A stretch of DNA of 64,000 nt from Azospirillum oryzae (GCF_008364795.1 NZ_VTTM01000006.1:310001-374000), one strand, 5' to 3'. Positions 25,151-34,418 are shown, counted from the first letter of the stretch. Numbers and translations: made by a program. The notes: generated from the sequence alone by a model not told the origin.

Positions 25151-25975
25151 TCAGACACCCTTGAACACCGGCTTGCGCTTCTCGTGGAAGGAGGCGACGC
25201 CCTCCTTGAAGTCCTCCGAGCCGCGCAGGCGGCCGTAGGCTTGTCCCTCGATCTCGATGGCGCCGTTGACCGAGACGTTGTTGCCGCTGTTCAGCACGCC
25301 CTTGATCGTGCGCTGGGCCAGCGGCGAGAAGCCGCGCAGCTCGTCCACCAGGGCGGCGACCGTCGCTTCCAGCTCGGCGTCGGCGACGCAGTCGGTGACG
25401 AAGCCCCAGTCGGCGGCCTGACGGCCTGGGATGCGCTTGGCCCGCATCACCATGTCCTTGGTCCGGCAGATGCCGATCATGTGCAGCAGGCGGGCCGAGC
25501 CGCCCGAGCCGGGGATCATGCCGATGCGCATTTCCGGCAAGGCGAACTGCGCGGTCTCCGACACGATGCGGAAATCGCAGGCCAGCGACAGCTCGAAGCC
25601 AACGCCGAAGCAATAGCCGCGGACCTGGGCGATCACCGGCTTGCGACAGCGTTCCGGGGCGGCGATGTTGACCGCCAGCTCCGACACATGCTCCGCCGAC
25701 TTCTCCATGAAGCCGGCGATGTTGCCGCCGGACGAGAAGTTCTCGCCCTCGGCGCGCAGGACGATCACGCGCACCTTGGGATCGCGGTCCAGCACCGCGA
25801 ACACCGCGGCGAACTGGTCGCGCTGGAGCATGCTGACGATGTTGAAGGGCGGACGGTGCAGCACGATGTCGGCGCGTTCCTTGGCCTCGTCGATCTCCAC
25901 GCGGAAGCCGTCGAGGTCGGCGAGCAGGCGGTCGGTGCTGTCGAAACGGTAGGGGGTCACGGTCGAAAACTCCAT
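25151..25975 (-). CDS. Enoyl-CoA hydratase/isomerase family protein
   Basis: About 274 residues of the crotonase fold. The CoA-binding and oxyanion-hole segments are ENFSSGGNIAGFME and VRGYCFGVGFELSLACDF, followed by FALPEMRIGMIPGSGGSARL. The E in LPEMRIG is at the usual catalytic position of the second Glu in hydratases, while the first catalytic Glu position is less clear. The C-terminus has the DFKEGVASFHEKRKPVFKG pattern of hydratases. It probably acts on the CoA ester made by the ligase just upstream; cyclic dienoyl-CoA hydratases are a possible subfamily, but I cannot fix the substrate. Confidence 0.88.
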   Translation of the reverse strand: MEFSTVTPYRFDSTDRLLADLDGFRVEIDEAKERADIVLHRPPFNIVSMLQRDQFAAVFAVLDRDPKVRVIVLRAEGENFSSGGNIAGFMEKSAEHVSELAVNIAAPERCRKPVIAQVRGYCFGVGFELSLACDFRIVSETAQFALPEMRIGMIPGSGGSARLLHMIGICRTKDMVMRAKRIPGRQAADWGFVTDCVADAELEATVAALVDELRGFSPLAQRTIKGVLNSGNNVSVNGAIEIEGQAYGRLRGSEDFKEGVASFHEKRKPVFKGV

Positions 25976-26023
25976 GGATAAGGGCTGTATTCAGGAGAGT
26001 GTCGGGCTGTGTTCGGCCGGGCT

Positions 26024-27571
26024 CTATTCGACCGGACTTTGCTCCAGGGCGAATTCGCCGGCCTGCAGCTTGCGGCGCAGGATCTTGCCGACCGGCGATT
26101 TCGGGATTTCATCGAGGAAGACGTACTCGCGCGGGCGCTTGAAGTTGGCGAGGCCGGAGGTGCGGCAATGGTCGTCGAGATCCGTCGCCTCGACGCCGCG
26201 GGCACGCTTGACGAAGGCGACCACCCGCTGGCCCCAGCGCTCGTCGGGCAGGCCGGCGACCGCGACCTCCAGCACGCCGTCATGCAGCGACAGCACGCTT
26301 TCGATCTCGACCGGCGAGACATTCTCGCCGCCGGTGATGATCATGTCGTCGACCCGGCCGGTGACGAAGAGATCGCCGTCGGCGTCAAGGAAGCCGATGT
26401 CGCCGGTGAAGTACCAGCCGGCATGCAGCGCCTTGGCGTCGGCGTCCGGCCGCTTCCAATAGCCTTCGAAGGATTCGTCGCCGAACAGGTCGGCGACGAT
26501 CTGTCCCTCCTCTCCGGACGCGGCGCAGTCGTCGGGATCGAAGCTGCCGAGACGGACGATGCGGATGCGCTGGTTCAGCGCCGCCTTGCCGGCCGACCCC
26601 GGCTTGGCCGGCGCGTTCTGGTCGATGGTGAAGGTATAGATCTCGGATGAGCCGTAATGGTTGACGAACAGCTCGGGCCGGAAGGCAGCGTCCAGCCGCT
26701 TCAGCAGGCCGTCGGTCATCGACGCTCCGGCGAAACCCAGCTTGCGCACCGACGACACGTCGGTGCTTGCGAATTTCGGATCGGCCAGCAGGTCGTGGTA
26801 AAGCGTCGGCACCAGATAGAGGCAGCTCAGCCGCTCAGACGCGATCAGGTCAAGCGCGCGGCCGGTGTCAAAGCGCGGCAGACAGACGAAGCAGCCGTCG
26901 ACCAGCGCCATCGCCAGCAGCGAGCGCACCCCCATCGTGTGGTAGAGCGGCATGACCCCCAGCGTGCGCTCACCCCGGCGGTAGCAGTTCTGCGCGACAT
27001 GGGCGATCGCAGCGGCGCGCTCCGTCCGGTGGCGGCGCGGCACGCCCTTGGGCTTGCCGGTGGTGCCGGAGGTGTAGAGGAACAGCGAGACATGCTCCGC
27101 CGTGGCGCGCGGCAGCGCCGGAGCCGGCTCGCTGTCCAGCAGGTCGGCGAAGCATTGGTCGCTATGGTCGCCGGCATCGGCCGGATCGCCGACCACGATG
27201 CGGGGCAGAGCCTGCGCCGCGGCGGACTCCCGGACGGCGTCGGCCGACACGTCCTGATAGAACAGGGCGCGCACCTCGGCGTTGGGCAGGCAATAATCCA
27301 GCTCGTCGGCCTTCACCCGCCAGTTCAGCGGCACGACGGCGATGCCGGCGAGTTGGCAGGCCCAATGGATGGTCGCCATTTGCCAAGTGTTCTGCAACGC
27401 GGTGGCGATGCGGTCGCCGGGGCGCAAGGCCAGCCGGTCGAAGGCACCGACCAGCCGGCGGATGCGTTCCAGCCATTGTGCGTAGGTCAGCCGCAGGTCG
27501 CCGTCGATGATGGCGATTGCGTCGGGGCTGCGTTCCGCGCTGGCCAGGATGCTGCGGCCGAGGTCAAACAT
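26024..27571 (-). CDS. Acyl-CoA ligase (ANL superfamily, AMP-forming)
   Basis: About 515 residues. The P-loop-like motif is LYTSGTTGKPKGVPRRH, where PRRH replaces the common LTH. NHYGSSEIYTFTID is the A5 motif, GWYFTGDIGFLD is A7 and a catalytic Lys lies in KSPVGKILRRKL near the C-terminus. The enzyme activates a carboxylic acid to its CoA thioester through an acyl-adenylate. It overlaps the hydroxylase small subunit by eight bases and precedes the enoyl-CoA hydratase and the importer genes. The substrate may be an aromatic or alicyclic acid; the sequence alone does not say which. Confidence 0.92.
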   Translation of the reverse strand: MFDLGRSILASAERSPDAIAIIDGDLRLTYAQWLERIRRLVGAFDRLALRPGDRIATALQNTWQMATIHWACQLAGIAVVPLNWRVKADELDYCLPNAEVRALFYQDVSADAVRESAAAQALPRIVVGDPADAGDHSDQCFADLLDSEPAPALPRATAEHVSLFLYTSGTTGKPKGVPRRHRTERAAAIAHVAQNCYRRGERTLGVMPLYHTMGVRSLLAMALVDGCFVCLPRFDTGRALDLIASERLSCLYLVPTLYHDLLADPKFASTDVSSVRKLGFAGASMTDGLLKRLDAAFRPELFVNHYGSSEIYTFTIDQNAPAKPGSAGKAALNQRIRIVRLGSFDPDDCAASGEEGQIVADLFGDESFEGYWKRPDADAKALHAGWYFTGDIGFLDADGDLFVTGRVDDMIITGGENVSPVEIESVLSLHDGVLEVAVAGLPDERWGQRVVAFVKRARGVEATDLDDHCRTSGLANFKRPREYVFLDEIPKSPVGKILRRKLQAGEFALEQSPVE

Positions 27572-28094
27572 GGGCGACCTCCTTCATCGTCTGGCCCGTG
27601 ACCTCCATCACGGCGCGGACGATGCCGGCATAGCCGGTGCAGCGGCAAAGATGGCCGCTCAGCATGTCGCGTAGCTCCTCTTCGGTGGGTTTGGGATTGC
27701 GGTCCAGGTAATCGGTCAGCGACATCAGGATGCCGGCAGTGCAGAAGCCGCATTGCAGGGCGTGATGCCGGCGGAAGGCCTCCTGGAGCGCGGTCATGCG
27801 CCCCCCGTTGGCCTGCGCCAGCCCTTCGACAGTGTCGATGCGCCGGCCGTCGGCCTGCACCGCCAGGGTCAGGCAGGCGCGCTGTGCCACCCCCTCGATG
27901 CGGACGGTGCAGGCGCCGCAGACGCCATGTTCGCAGCCGACGCGGGTGCCGTGGGCGCCCAGCTCGTGGCGCAGGAAATCGCTCAGCAGCAGGCGCGGAT
28001 GGGCATGGCCGGTGCGCGGCGTGCCGTTCAGGACGATGGAGACGGCGTGTCGCGTCTCCGCCGTCAGCGCGGATGTGGATGTCAGCGGCGGCAT
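27564..28094 (-). CDS. Molybdenum hydroxylase small subunit (two [2Fe-2S] clusters)
   Basis: About 176 residues, CoxS/HcrC/NdhS-like. The plant-type cluster ligands are in GCEHGVCGACTV with a further Cys in RACLTL. The second cluster ligands are in QCGFCTAG and LCRCTGYAGI. It passes electrons from the molybdenum site to the FAD subunit. It overlaps the FAD subunit gene by 13 bases and the CoA ligase gene by eight. Confidence 0.95.
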   Translation of the reverse strand: MPPLTSTSALTAETRHAVSIVLNGTPRTGHAHPRLLLSDFLRHELGAHGTRVGCEHGVCGACTVRIEGVAQRACLTLAVQADGRRIDTVEGLAQANGGRMTALQEAFRRHHALQCGFCTAGILMSLTDYLDRNPKPTEEELRDMLSGHLCRCTGYAGIVRAVMEVTGQTMKEVAHV

Positions 28095-28918
28095 GACAGG
28101 GCTTCCTCAAGGACAGTGCGGCCGATCCGGCGGACGAGGTCGCGGCGGTAGCGCGCGGTGGCGTGCTGGTCGTCGTCGCCGCCGAGATCCCAGGCAAAAG
28201 CGTTCAGCGCATCGTCGAGATCCGGCGGCAGTCCGCCGGCGACCAGCGGCCAGGAGCGCGTCGTCGGCCGGTCGGCAACCCCGCCGACGGCAAGGCTGGC
28301 GCGCTCCCCATCCACCGTTGCGGCGCAGGCAGCGATGGCGAAATCGCCGTGCCGCATCGACTGCTCGCGGAAGGCATGGCCGCTGCCCGGCCGGGCGAGC
28401 GGAAAGCGGATGCATTCGACGATCTCGTCCGCCGCCTTCACCGTCGTCAGCGGCCCCAGGAAGAAGTCGGCCGCGGCGACGGTGCGGCGGCGGCGCAGGT
28501 TGCGCAGCACCACCTCGCCGCCGGTGGCGACCAGGCAGAGCGGCGTCTCGGCGCTGGGATCGGCATGGGCGACCGAGCCGCAGAGCGTGCCGCGGTTGCG
28601 GGTCTGGAAATGGCCGACCCACGGCAGGGCGGCGGCCAGCAGCGGCACCTCCTGCGCCAGGGTCCGGCGGGCCAGCACCTCGGCCTGGGTGACGGCGGCG
28701 CCGACGCTCAGCCAGCCATCCTCGACCCGCAGCGTGCGCAGTTCCTCCAGCCGGCCCAGATCGATCAGCAGGCGCGGCTGCACCAGCCGCATGTTCAACA
28801 TCGGCATCAAGGACTGGCCGCCGGCGATCACGCGGGCGTCGTCGCCCCCGGCCGCCAGCGCTGCCAGCGCATCGGCAACCGTCGCCGGCCGCAGATAGTC
28901 GAAGGACGCGGGTTTCAT
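28082..28918 (-). CDS. Molybdenum hydroxylase FAD-binding subunit
   Basis: About 278 residues, CoxM-like. The FAD-binding blocks are ARVIAGGQSLMPMLNMR and RNRGTLCGSVAHADPSAE, both characteristic of the FAD_binding_5 domain. The C-terminal CO_deh_flav_C domain follows. Part of a three-subunit xanthine-dehydrogenase-family enzyme. It overlaps the large subunit gene by four bases. Confidence 0.95.
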   Translation of the reverse strand: MKPASFDYLRPATVADALAALAAGGDDARVIAGGQSLMPMLNMRLVQPRLLIDLGRLEELRTLRVEDGWLSVGAAVTQAEVLARRTLAQEVPLLAAALPWVGHFQTRNRGTLCGSVAHADPSAETPLCLVATGGEVVLRNLRRRRTVAAADFFLGPLTTVKAADEIVECIRFPLARPGSGHAFREQSMRHGDFAIAACAATVDGERASLAVGGVADRPTTRSWPLVAGGLPPDLDDALNAFAWDLGGDDDQHATARYRRDLVRRIGRTVLEEALSCRR

Positions 28919-31900
28919 CGGTTGAGTCCCAGAAGGCGCAGCAGGCGCGCCAGAAGCGACGGAGTTTCAGGCCGTGCAGCCGGGCCGCCGGCACGGGCGA
29001 CCAGCTTCTCGAAGAACTGGCCGATCAGCAGGCGGGATGCGCTGTCGAGCATCCGGCCGCCGACTGCCGCGACCTTGCCGCCGACCTCGGCGGAATAGCG
29101 ATAGGTGACGCGGGTGCCCCCGGCCGTGCGCTCCAGCCTGACGTGGCCGGTGCCCCGCCCGGTGCCGAGCGCGCTCGACCCGCTGCCGGTCAGGGTCAGC
29201 GCGTTGGGCGGGTCGAGGTCGGACAGCGCCACCTCGGCGGTGTAGCGGCCGCGCACCGGGCCGATGCCGACCACCACCTCCGCCCGGTAGGCGTTGGGAC
29301 CGACGAGGTCCAGCGCCTCGCAGCCGGGTAGCAGCGCCGCCAGCTCCTTCGGGTCGAGCAGGATGGCCCAGACCTGTTCGGGCGTCGCCGGCACCTCGCG
29401 GCTGCCCTCCCCGGTCAAGCCGCGCCCGCCCTTGACCGCGGCCGGCGGCGACGTTTCCCCGGAACCCGCGGCGGATGCCGGGCGCGGTGGTTCCGGCGGA
29501 TGGATCAGCGCCGCCAGCTTGGCCGGGGTGATCGGCAGGGACGGCACCTCATCAACCGCTATGCCGGACAGCGCATCGGCCACCGCATTGGCGAGGCAGA
29601 CCGGCGTGCTCATGCAGTTCCCCTCCCCCACCCCCTTGGCGCCGAGCGGCGTCACCGGAGACGGGCTTTCGCGATGGAGGATCACCGGGACCGGCACCTC
29701 GCAGGCGGTCGGCACCAGATAGTCGGCGAAGGTACCGGACAGGAACCGGCCGTCGTCGCCATAGGCGTATTCCTCATACAGCGCGGTGCCGACGGCATGG
29801 GCGAAACCGCCCAGGATCTGGCCTTCCACCAGCAGCGGGTTCAGCAATCGGCCGGCATCGTGCATGGTGACGTAGCGGTCGATCCGCAGCGCGCCCGTCG
29901 TCCGGTCGATCTCGACCCCGCAGAAATCGAAGATGAAGCCGTAGCAGGCCGAGCTGTTGATGTGATCGGCGTCGGTCGGCGCCTTCAGCGGCTCCGGCGT
30001 CCAAAAGGCGGTCTCGCGCAGCGCCGCCTCCTGCCCGTCCGGCAGCGTGCCGGGGGCCCAATGGCCGGCGGCGGCGACGCGGGAGAAGGACAGGCTGTTG
30101 TCCGGGTTGGCGTCGGAGAAGACCTTGCCGCCGGCGAAGCGCACATCCTCCACCCGGCAATTCAGCGGACCGGCGACCAGCGCCGCCATGCGGCCGCGCA
30201 GCCGGGTCGCCGCCACCTGCGCCGCCCCCGCCACCGCCCCGGCGAAGCGGCTGGAATAGTTGCCCGACGCGATCGACCAGGCATCCTTGCCGGTGTCGAG
30301 GTCAGTGTTGACGCGGATGTCCTCGAAGCGCAGGCCGAAGACGTCGGCCACCACCTGGGCCAGCACCGTACGGTGCCCCTGGCCCTGGGGCGCCGAGGCC
30401 ACCGTCACCGACACGCCGCCGGTGGGATCGACGGCGACGCTGGCCGTCGCCTGCGCGCCGTTCTTCGGCCCGGCCTTGTGCCGTTCCTCGGCGGTCAGAA
30501 CGGTGGTGATGTAGCCCATGTTGGAGATCGACGGCTCGACCACCGCGGCATAGCCGATGCCGTAGAGCCGCCCCTCCGCCCGCAAGGCGTCGCGCCGTGC
30601 CTTCAGCGTATCGAGCGCCCCTTCGCGTACCGCTTGCTCTAACGTCGCCCGGTAGTCGCCGCTGTCGAGCGTCCCGCCCGACGCCGTCCGGTATGGCATG
30701 GCGTCGGCCGCTACCAGATTGCGGCGGATGACGTCGAGCGGGTCGAGCCCCAGTTCCGCCGCCACCCGGTTCATCAGCCGCTCCAACCCGTAATAGAGCT
30801 GCCCGCCACCGAAGCCGCGGTTGAGGCCGGTCGGCGTCTTGTTGGTGACGACGATGCGGTTGCTCACCGCCAGGTTGGGAATGTCATAGGCGCCGGTCAG
30901 GTTGCCGTGGTTGCGGTAGAGCGAGGCCGGTTCCGGTGCCCGCAGGTAGGCGCCGCAATCCTCGGTCTGCTCCATCCGCAGCGCCAGCACCCGGCCGTCC
31001 GGTTCCACCGCCGCGTCGATGCGCATCCGGCGCGCGGTGGCCGAGGTGGCGGCCATCAGATGCTCCAGCCGATCCTCCACCCACTTCACCGGCCGGCCGG
31101 CGACGCGGGCGCACAGCCCCATCAGCACGACATAGGGGAACACCGCCTGCTTGTTGCCGAAGCTGCCGCCGGAATGGGGCGGCGTCTTCAGCCGCAGCCG
31201 CGACCCCGGCACTTTCAACGCCCGCGCCATCACCGGATGGACGGCGAAGGGGCCGGAGAAGTTGGACAGCACCTCGTAGGAATCCTCAGCCGCGTCATAG
31301 TCGGCGAGAACGACGAAGCACTCCATCGGGGTGCAGGAGTTGCGGGGATACTCGACCTCGACCGACACGGTGCGGGCGGCACGGGCGAAGGCGGCCTCGG
31401 GATCGCCGTAGCGGAATCTGCGGCTGTTGACGAGGTTGGAGCCCACCGCCGGATGCAGCGGCTCCGATCCCTCCTCCAGCGCCAGGGCGATCGAGGTCAC
31501 CGGCGGCAGCGGGCGATAGCGCACCTCGATGCGGTCGAGCGCGTCCTCCGCCAGATAGCGGCTGTCGGCCAGCACCACAGCCACCGGTTCGCCGACATGG
31601 CGCACGCGGTCGATGGCGAGGCACCAATGCTCCATCGGCGCACGGACGCCGACCAGGAAGGCGCTGGCATGGCGCTGGGCGTCCGCCCCGGTCACCACGG
31701 CGGCGACGCCGGGAACCGCCAGGGCGGCGGCGGTATCGATGCCCAGCAGGTCGGCATGGGCGTGCGGCGAGCGCAGGATCGCCGCGTGCAGGGTGCCCGG
31801 CTTCACCGGCAGGTCGTCGGCATAGCGGGCGACGCCGGTCAGCAGCGCCGCATCCTCGACCCGCGGCATCGCGCGACCGACGAATGGCGCCGGACTTGCT

Positions 31901-31947
31901 TTGGTTTCAATGGTCTGCGTGGCGGTCTGCGTGGCCGTCATCGTCAT
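28915..31947 (-). CDS. Molybdenum hydroxylase large subunit fused to a C-terminal SRPBCC (CoxG-like) domain
   Basis: About 1010 residues. The first 830 or so are the molybdopterin subunit: VGRAMPRVEDAALLTGVARYADD opens it, NRGFGGGQLYYGLERLM lies in the Mo-binding region, and GAKGVGEGNCMSTP holds the catalytic Glu. The AYxCSFR motif of true carbon monoxide dehydrogenase is absent, so it is not a CO oxidiser. Residues from about 840 to 985 form a CoxG/SRPBCC domain (VPATPEQVWAILLDPKELAALLPGC in part), normally a separate membrane-anchoring protein. The ribosome binding site GGAGG is inside a palindrome (31949-31963). The likely role is hydroxylation of an acyl-CoA or aromatic acid before ring attack. 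Confidence 0.93.
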   Translation of the reverse strand: MTMTATQTATQTIETKASPAPFVGRAMPRVEDAALLTGVARYADDLPVKPGTLHAAILRSPHAHADLLGIDTAAALAVPGVAAVVTGADAQRHASAFLVGVRAPMEHWCLAIDRVRHVGEPVAVVLADSRYLAEDALDRIEVRYRPLPPVTSIALALEEGSEPLHPAVGSNLVNSRRFRYGDPEAAFARAARTVSVEVEYPRNSCTPMECFVVLADYDAAEDSYEVLSNFSGPFAVHPVMARALKVPGSRLRLKTPPHSGGSFGNKQAVFPYVVLMGLCARVAGRPVKWVEDRLEHLMAATSATARRMRIDAAVEPDGRVLALRMEQTEDCGAYLRAPEPASLYRNHGNLTGAYDIPNLAVSNRIVVTNKTPTGLNRGFGGGQLYYGLERLMNRVAAELGLDPLDVIRRNLVAADAMPYRTASGGTLDSGDYRATLEQAVREGALDTLKARRDALRAEGRLYGIGYAAVVEPSISNMGYITTVLTAEERHKAGPKNGAQATASVAVDPTGGVSVTVASAPQGQGHRTVLAQVVADVFGLRFEDIRVNTDLDTGKDAWSIASGNYSSRFAGAVAGAAQVAATRLRGRMAALVAGPLNCRVEDVRFAGGKVFSDANPDNSLSFSRVAAAGHWAPGTLPDGQEAALRETAFWTPEPLKAPTDADHINSSACYGFIFDFCGVEIDRTTGALRIDRYVTMHDAGRLLNPLLVEGQILGGFAHAVGTALYEEYAYGDDGRFLSGTFADYLVPTACEVPVPVILHRESPSPVTPLGAKGVGEGNCMSTPVCLANAVADALSGIAVDEVPSLPITPAKLAALIHPPEPPRPASAAGSGETSPPAAVKGGRGLTGEGSREVPATPEQVWAILLDPKELAALLPGCEALDLVGPNAYRAEVVVGIGPVRGRYTAEVALSDLDPPNALTLTGSGSSALGTGRGTGHVRLERTAGGTRVTYRYSAEVGGKVAAVGGRMLDSASRLLIGQFFEKLVARAGGPAARPETPSLLARLLRLLGLNR

Positions 31948-31948
31948 C

Positions 31949-31963
31949 CTCCGGTTACCGGAG
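31949..31963 (-). promoter_or_regulatory. Palindrome covering the ribosome binding site of the hydroxylase large subunit
   Basis: CTCCGG-TTA-CCGGAG on the plus strand reads CTCCGG-TAA-CCGGAG in the message, immediately followed by GATGACG and the start codon. The GGAG of the ribosome binding site is the right arm of a 6-bp stem. Folding would hide the site, or the palindrome could be a protein-binding site. Confidence 0.5.
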
Positions 31964-32031
31964 AAGACTAGACCCTGCGCCCCGCAACGCTTTTACCGTG
32001 GAGTGTCGCGATTTACCCTAGCGTCTCATTT

Positions 32032-32907
32032 TCATGCATGCCCGGCCTCAGGCGGCCCTCCGCCTGCCCGGTCCACCAGATTGACGACGCGGCGGTACTC
32101 GGTGGGTGTCACGCCCTGGTGATTGCGGAAGAAACGGCTGAAATGGCTGGGCGCCGAAAAGCCGAGCCGGCCCGATACCTCGGTTGCGCTCTCCACCCCG
32201 GCGGCCATGGCGTCGATGGCCGCTTCCATCCGCAGCACGTTGAAATAGAGCGCCGGGGTGATCGCCATCGTCTGCTGGAACAGCCGGAACATGTGGGCAC
32301 GCGACAGACCGGCGGCGGCGGCGACGCGGCCGGCGTCGAATTCCTCGCCCAGGGTTCCCCGCATGAAACGAATGGCCTGACGGATGCGGAAGTCGCCGGC
32401 CGCCGGGGCGGCATAGCGCGTGCCGCCCAGTGTCCGCCATTCGGAGAAACGGTCGATGATGGCGATCATCAGGTCGAACAGTGCCTCCTCCATCCTCTCG
32501 CCGGACGGGTCGTCATACAGCAGTTCCGCCGCCATGCGGTCGGCCAGCCGGCGGATGTACGGCGTCAGCTCGCCGCAGGACTGCGCGAAGAAGCCGGGAT
32601 TGCCGCTGGCGTTGAGTTCCCGCTGCATGGCACCGAGCCAGCGCGGCTCGATGTACAGCGCCAGGATCACGGTGCGCGGTGCGCCCGGCTGATGGGCATA
32701 GGAATGGGCCTCCCAGCTGTTGACCAGCACCGCGGTGTCGTCACGCAGCGGATAGAGCCGCTCCCCCACCGCGAAGCGGGTGTCGGCACCCGACGCCTTG
32801 ATCAGCACATGGCAATGGGGGTGCGCGTGATGGATCAACGCATTGTCCATGTCCAACAAGGCGACGCGGCCAAAGCTTCCCTGATGGATGCGCATCGCTT
32901 TCGACAT
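32032..32907 (-). CDS. AraC-family transcriptional regulator
   Basis: About 291 residues. The N-terminal half is a cupin-like sensing domain (HHAHPHCHVLIKASG, with several His). The C-terminal half has two helix-turn-helix units: GRVAAAAGLSRAHMFRLFQQTM and ATEVSGRLGFSAPSHFSRFFRNHQG, followed by TPTEYRR. It lies directly upstream of the molybdenum hydroxylase operon on the same strand with an 84-base gap, and is its probable activator. The gap has few promoter-like features, so the two may even be co-transcribed. Confidence 0.92.
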   Translation of the reverse strand: MSKAMRIHQGSFGRVALLDMDNALIHHAHPHCHVLIKASGADTRFAVGERLYPLRDDTAVLVNSWEAHSYAHQPGAPRTVILALYIEPRWLGAMQRELNASGNPGFFAQSCGELTPYIRRLADRMAAELLYDDPSGERMEEALFDLMIAIIDRFSEWRTLGGTRYAAPAAGDFRIRQAIRFMRGTLGEEFDAGRVAAAAGLSRAHMFRLFQQTMAITPALYFNVLRMEAAIDAMAAGVESATEVSGRLGFSAPSHFSRFFRNHQGVTPTEYRRVVNLVDRAGGGPPEAGHA

Positions 32908-33260
32908 GGCTTCCGGTCCTTTCCTACCCGCCCTCGGCCAGCAGCGGCCGGGGTGATCTTCGATAGTTTGCTTTACAAGCTAATCGTCAGCGACCACCTT
33001 TACCAGATCCATCGGATGGGATCCCTTGGACGCATGGCTGCCGGCAACAGGAGAAGGAGCGGCAATAAAGAAGGGCCGGCCCGCTGCCCGAAGACAGCGG
33101 ATACTCCATCCGGCGCTTGGCAGAGGTGTCCACTGATTCGGAGGAGGGTCATTGCTCCAAAAGAGTATGCACGAAGACCTTGAGAAACCTCCGCCATGAC
33201 CGTATCGTTCCTGTGTCGCAGATAGACTGCGGCGTTCTTTCAGCAAGGAGCTTGCTGAGC
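32908..33260. other. Divergent intergenic region between AraC gene and NAD salvage cluster
   Basis: 353 bases without a convincing gene. It holds an 8-bp hairpin with one G-T pair, CCTCGGCC / GGCCGGGG (32932-32953), in the leader of the AraC gene, and an AT-richer patch around 32965-32990 with TTTGCTTTACAAGC, where the AraC and NAD-cluster promoters could lie. I could not recognise a known NAD-repressor site. Confidence 0.4.
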
Positions 33261-34418
33261 ATGGTCTCTACCAGCTGCACCGGACGCGAGTCCGGCACCC
33301 TGTCGTTGCCGAGGAAGACCGCGGTTCCCTGTGCCCAAGGTCCCTTGGCCACCAGAGCCGAAAGCGTCTCGGCATACGATTTTTTGGTCTTTGTCGGCCG
33401 CTTCCGCCCGTTCCATCTCGGCCATCTCACAGTCATGCAGCGGGCTTTGTCGCTGGGGCGCCATCTGATCGTGCTGGTCGGATCGTCGCGTCAGGCGCGC
33501 AGCCACCGCAATCCCTTCCGCTTCGAAGAGGTGCGCTCCTGCATAGTGGGCGCCTTCACACCGGAAGAGTGCGAGCGCATCACGGTGCTTCCCCTCATCG
33601 ACCGCTACAACGACCTGGAATGGATCCGCGATGTGCAGGCCACGGTGCATGGCGTCGTCGTGCAGCATCACCGGCCTGCCGATGGCTCAGCCCCAAGGGT
33701 CGGCCTGATCGGTCACTCGAAGGACCACAGCAGCTACTATCTGCGCATGTTCCCGCAATGGGGCGCCGTGGAATGCATGAACTGCCGGGGGATTTCGGCC
33801 ACGCCCATCCGCGACGCCTATTTCGCCGACGCGACAGCGGCGCTCGAGGCGTGGAAAGAAGCACTGCCCGCGAATGTCGCCGCCTTCATGGCGGAGTTCG
33901 CGCGCACCGATGAGTACAAGCGGCTGGCCGAGGAAAGCGCCTATATCGCCAAATACAAGGCGGGGTGGGCCAATGCTCCCTACCCTCCGACCTTCCTGAC
34001 CACCGATGCAGTGGTGGTTCTGTCCGGTCACGTCCTGTTGGTCGAACGCCGGGGCCTGCCCGGACGCGGCCTGCTGGCACTGCCCGGCGGCTTCGTCGGT
34101 CAGCATGAGCGGATCAAGGACGCCATGATCCGGGAGTTGCGGGAGGAAACGAAACTCAAGGTTCCGGCGGGCTTTCTGGAGGGCGGCATCCGCGCCAGCC
34201 AAATTTTCGATCACCCCTACCGCTCGTCGCGCGGGCGCACGGTGACCCAGGCCTTCCTCATCCAGCTCAAGGCCACCGACGAAGGTTTCCCCAAGGTGCG
34301 CGGCGGCGACGACGCCAAATCGGCCCGTTGGGTGCCGATCGCGGAAATCGATCCCGAACAGATGTTCGAAGATCACTTTCACATCATCCAAACACTGATC
34401 GCGCTGTCCAACAGCTGA
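33261..34418 (+). CDS. nadM: Bifunctional NMN adenylyltransferase / Nudix hydrolase
   Basis: About 385 residues. The N-terminal nucleotidyltransferase has GRFRPFHLGH (46-55) as the ATP-binding HxGH motif and ISATPIRDAY as the second conserved block. The C-terminal Nudix domain has a box GGFVGQHERIKDAMIRELRE in which EET follows; the Gly near its end is replaced by Lys, as is usual in this fused subfamily (the Synechocystis slr0787 type). It joins ATP with NMN (and often nicotinate mononucleotide) to make the dinucleotide, while the Nudix part cleaves ADP-ribose-type compounds. AAGGAG precedes ATG 33261; about 38 N-terminal residues before the first strand look unconserved, so the true start is uncertain. 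Confidence 0.92.
   Translation: MVSTSCTGRESGTLSLPRKTAVPCAQGPLATRAESVSAYDFLVFVGRFRPFHLGHLTVMQRALSLGRHLIVLVGSSRQARSHRNPFRFEEVRSCIVGAFTPEECERITVLPLIDRYNDLEWIRDVQATVHGVVVQHHRPADGSAPRVGLIGHSKDHSSYYLRMFPQWGAVECMNCRGISATPIRDAYFADATAALEAWKEALPANVAAFMAEFARTDEYKRLAEESAYIAKYKAGWANAPYPPTFLTTDAVVVLSGHVLLVERRGLPGRGLLALPGGFVGQHERIKDAMIRELREETKLKVPAGFLEGGIRASQIFDHPYRSSRGRTVTQAFLIQLKATDEGFPKVRGGDDAKSARWVPIAEIDPEQMFEDHFHIIQTLIALSNS

Noticed and set aside
27564..31947. Carbon monoxide dehydrogenase (coxMSL)
   Set aside because: Subunit layout is similar, but the large subunit lacks the AYxCSFR active-site motif of form I CO dehydrogenase, and the operon carries a CoA ligase and hydratase instead of cox maturation genes.
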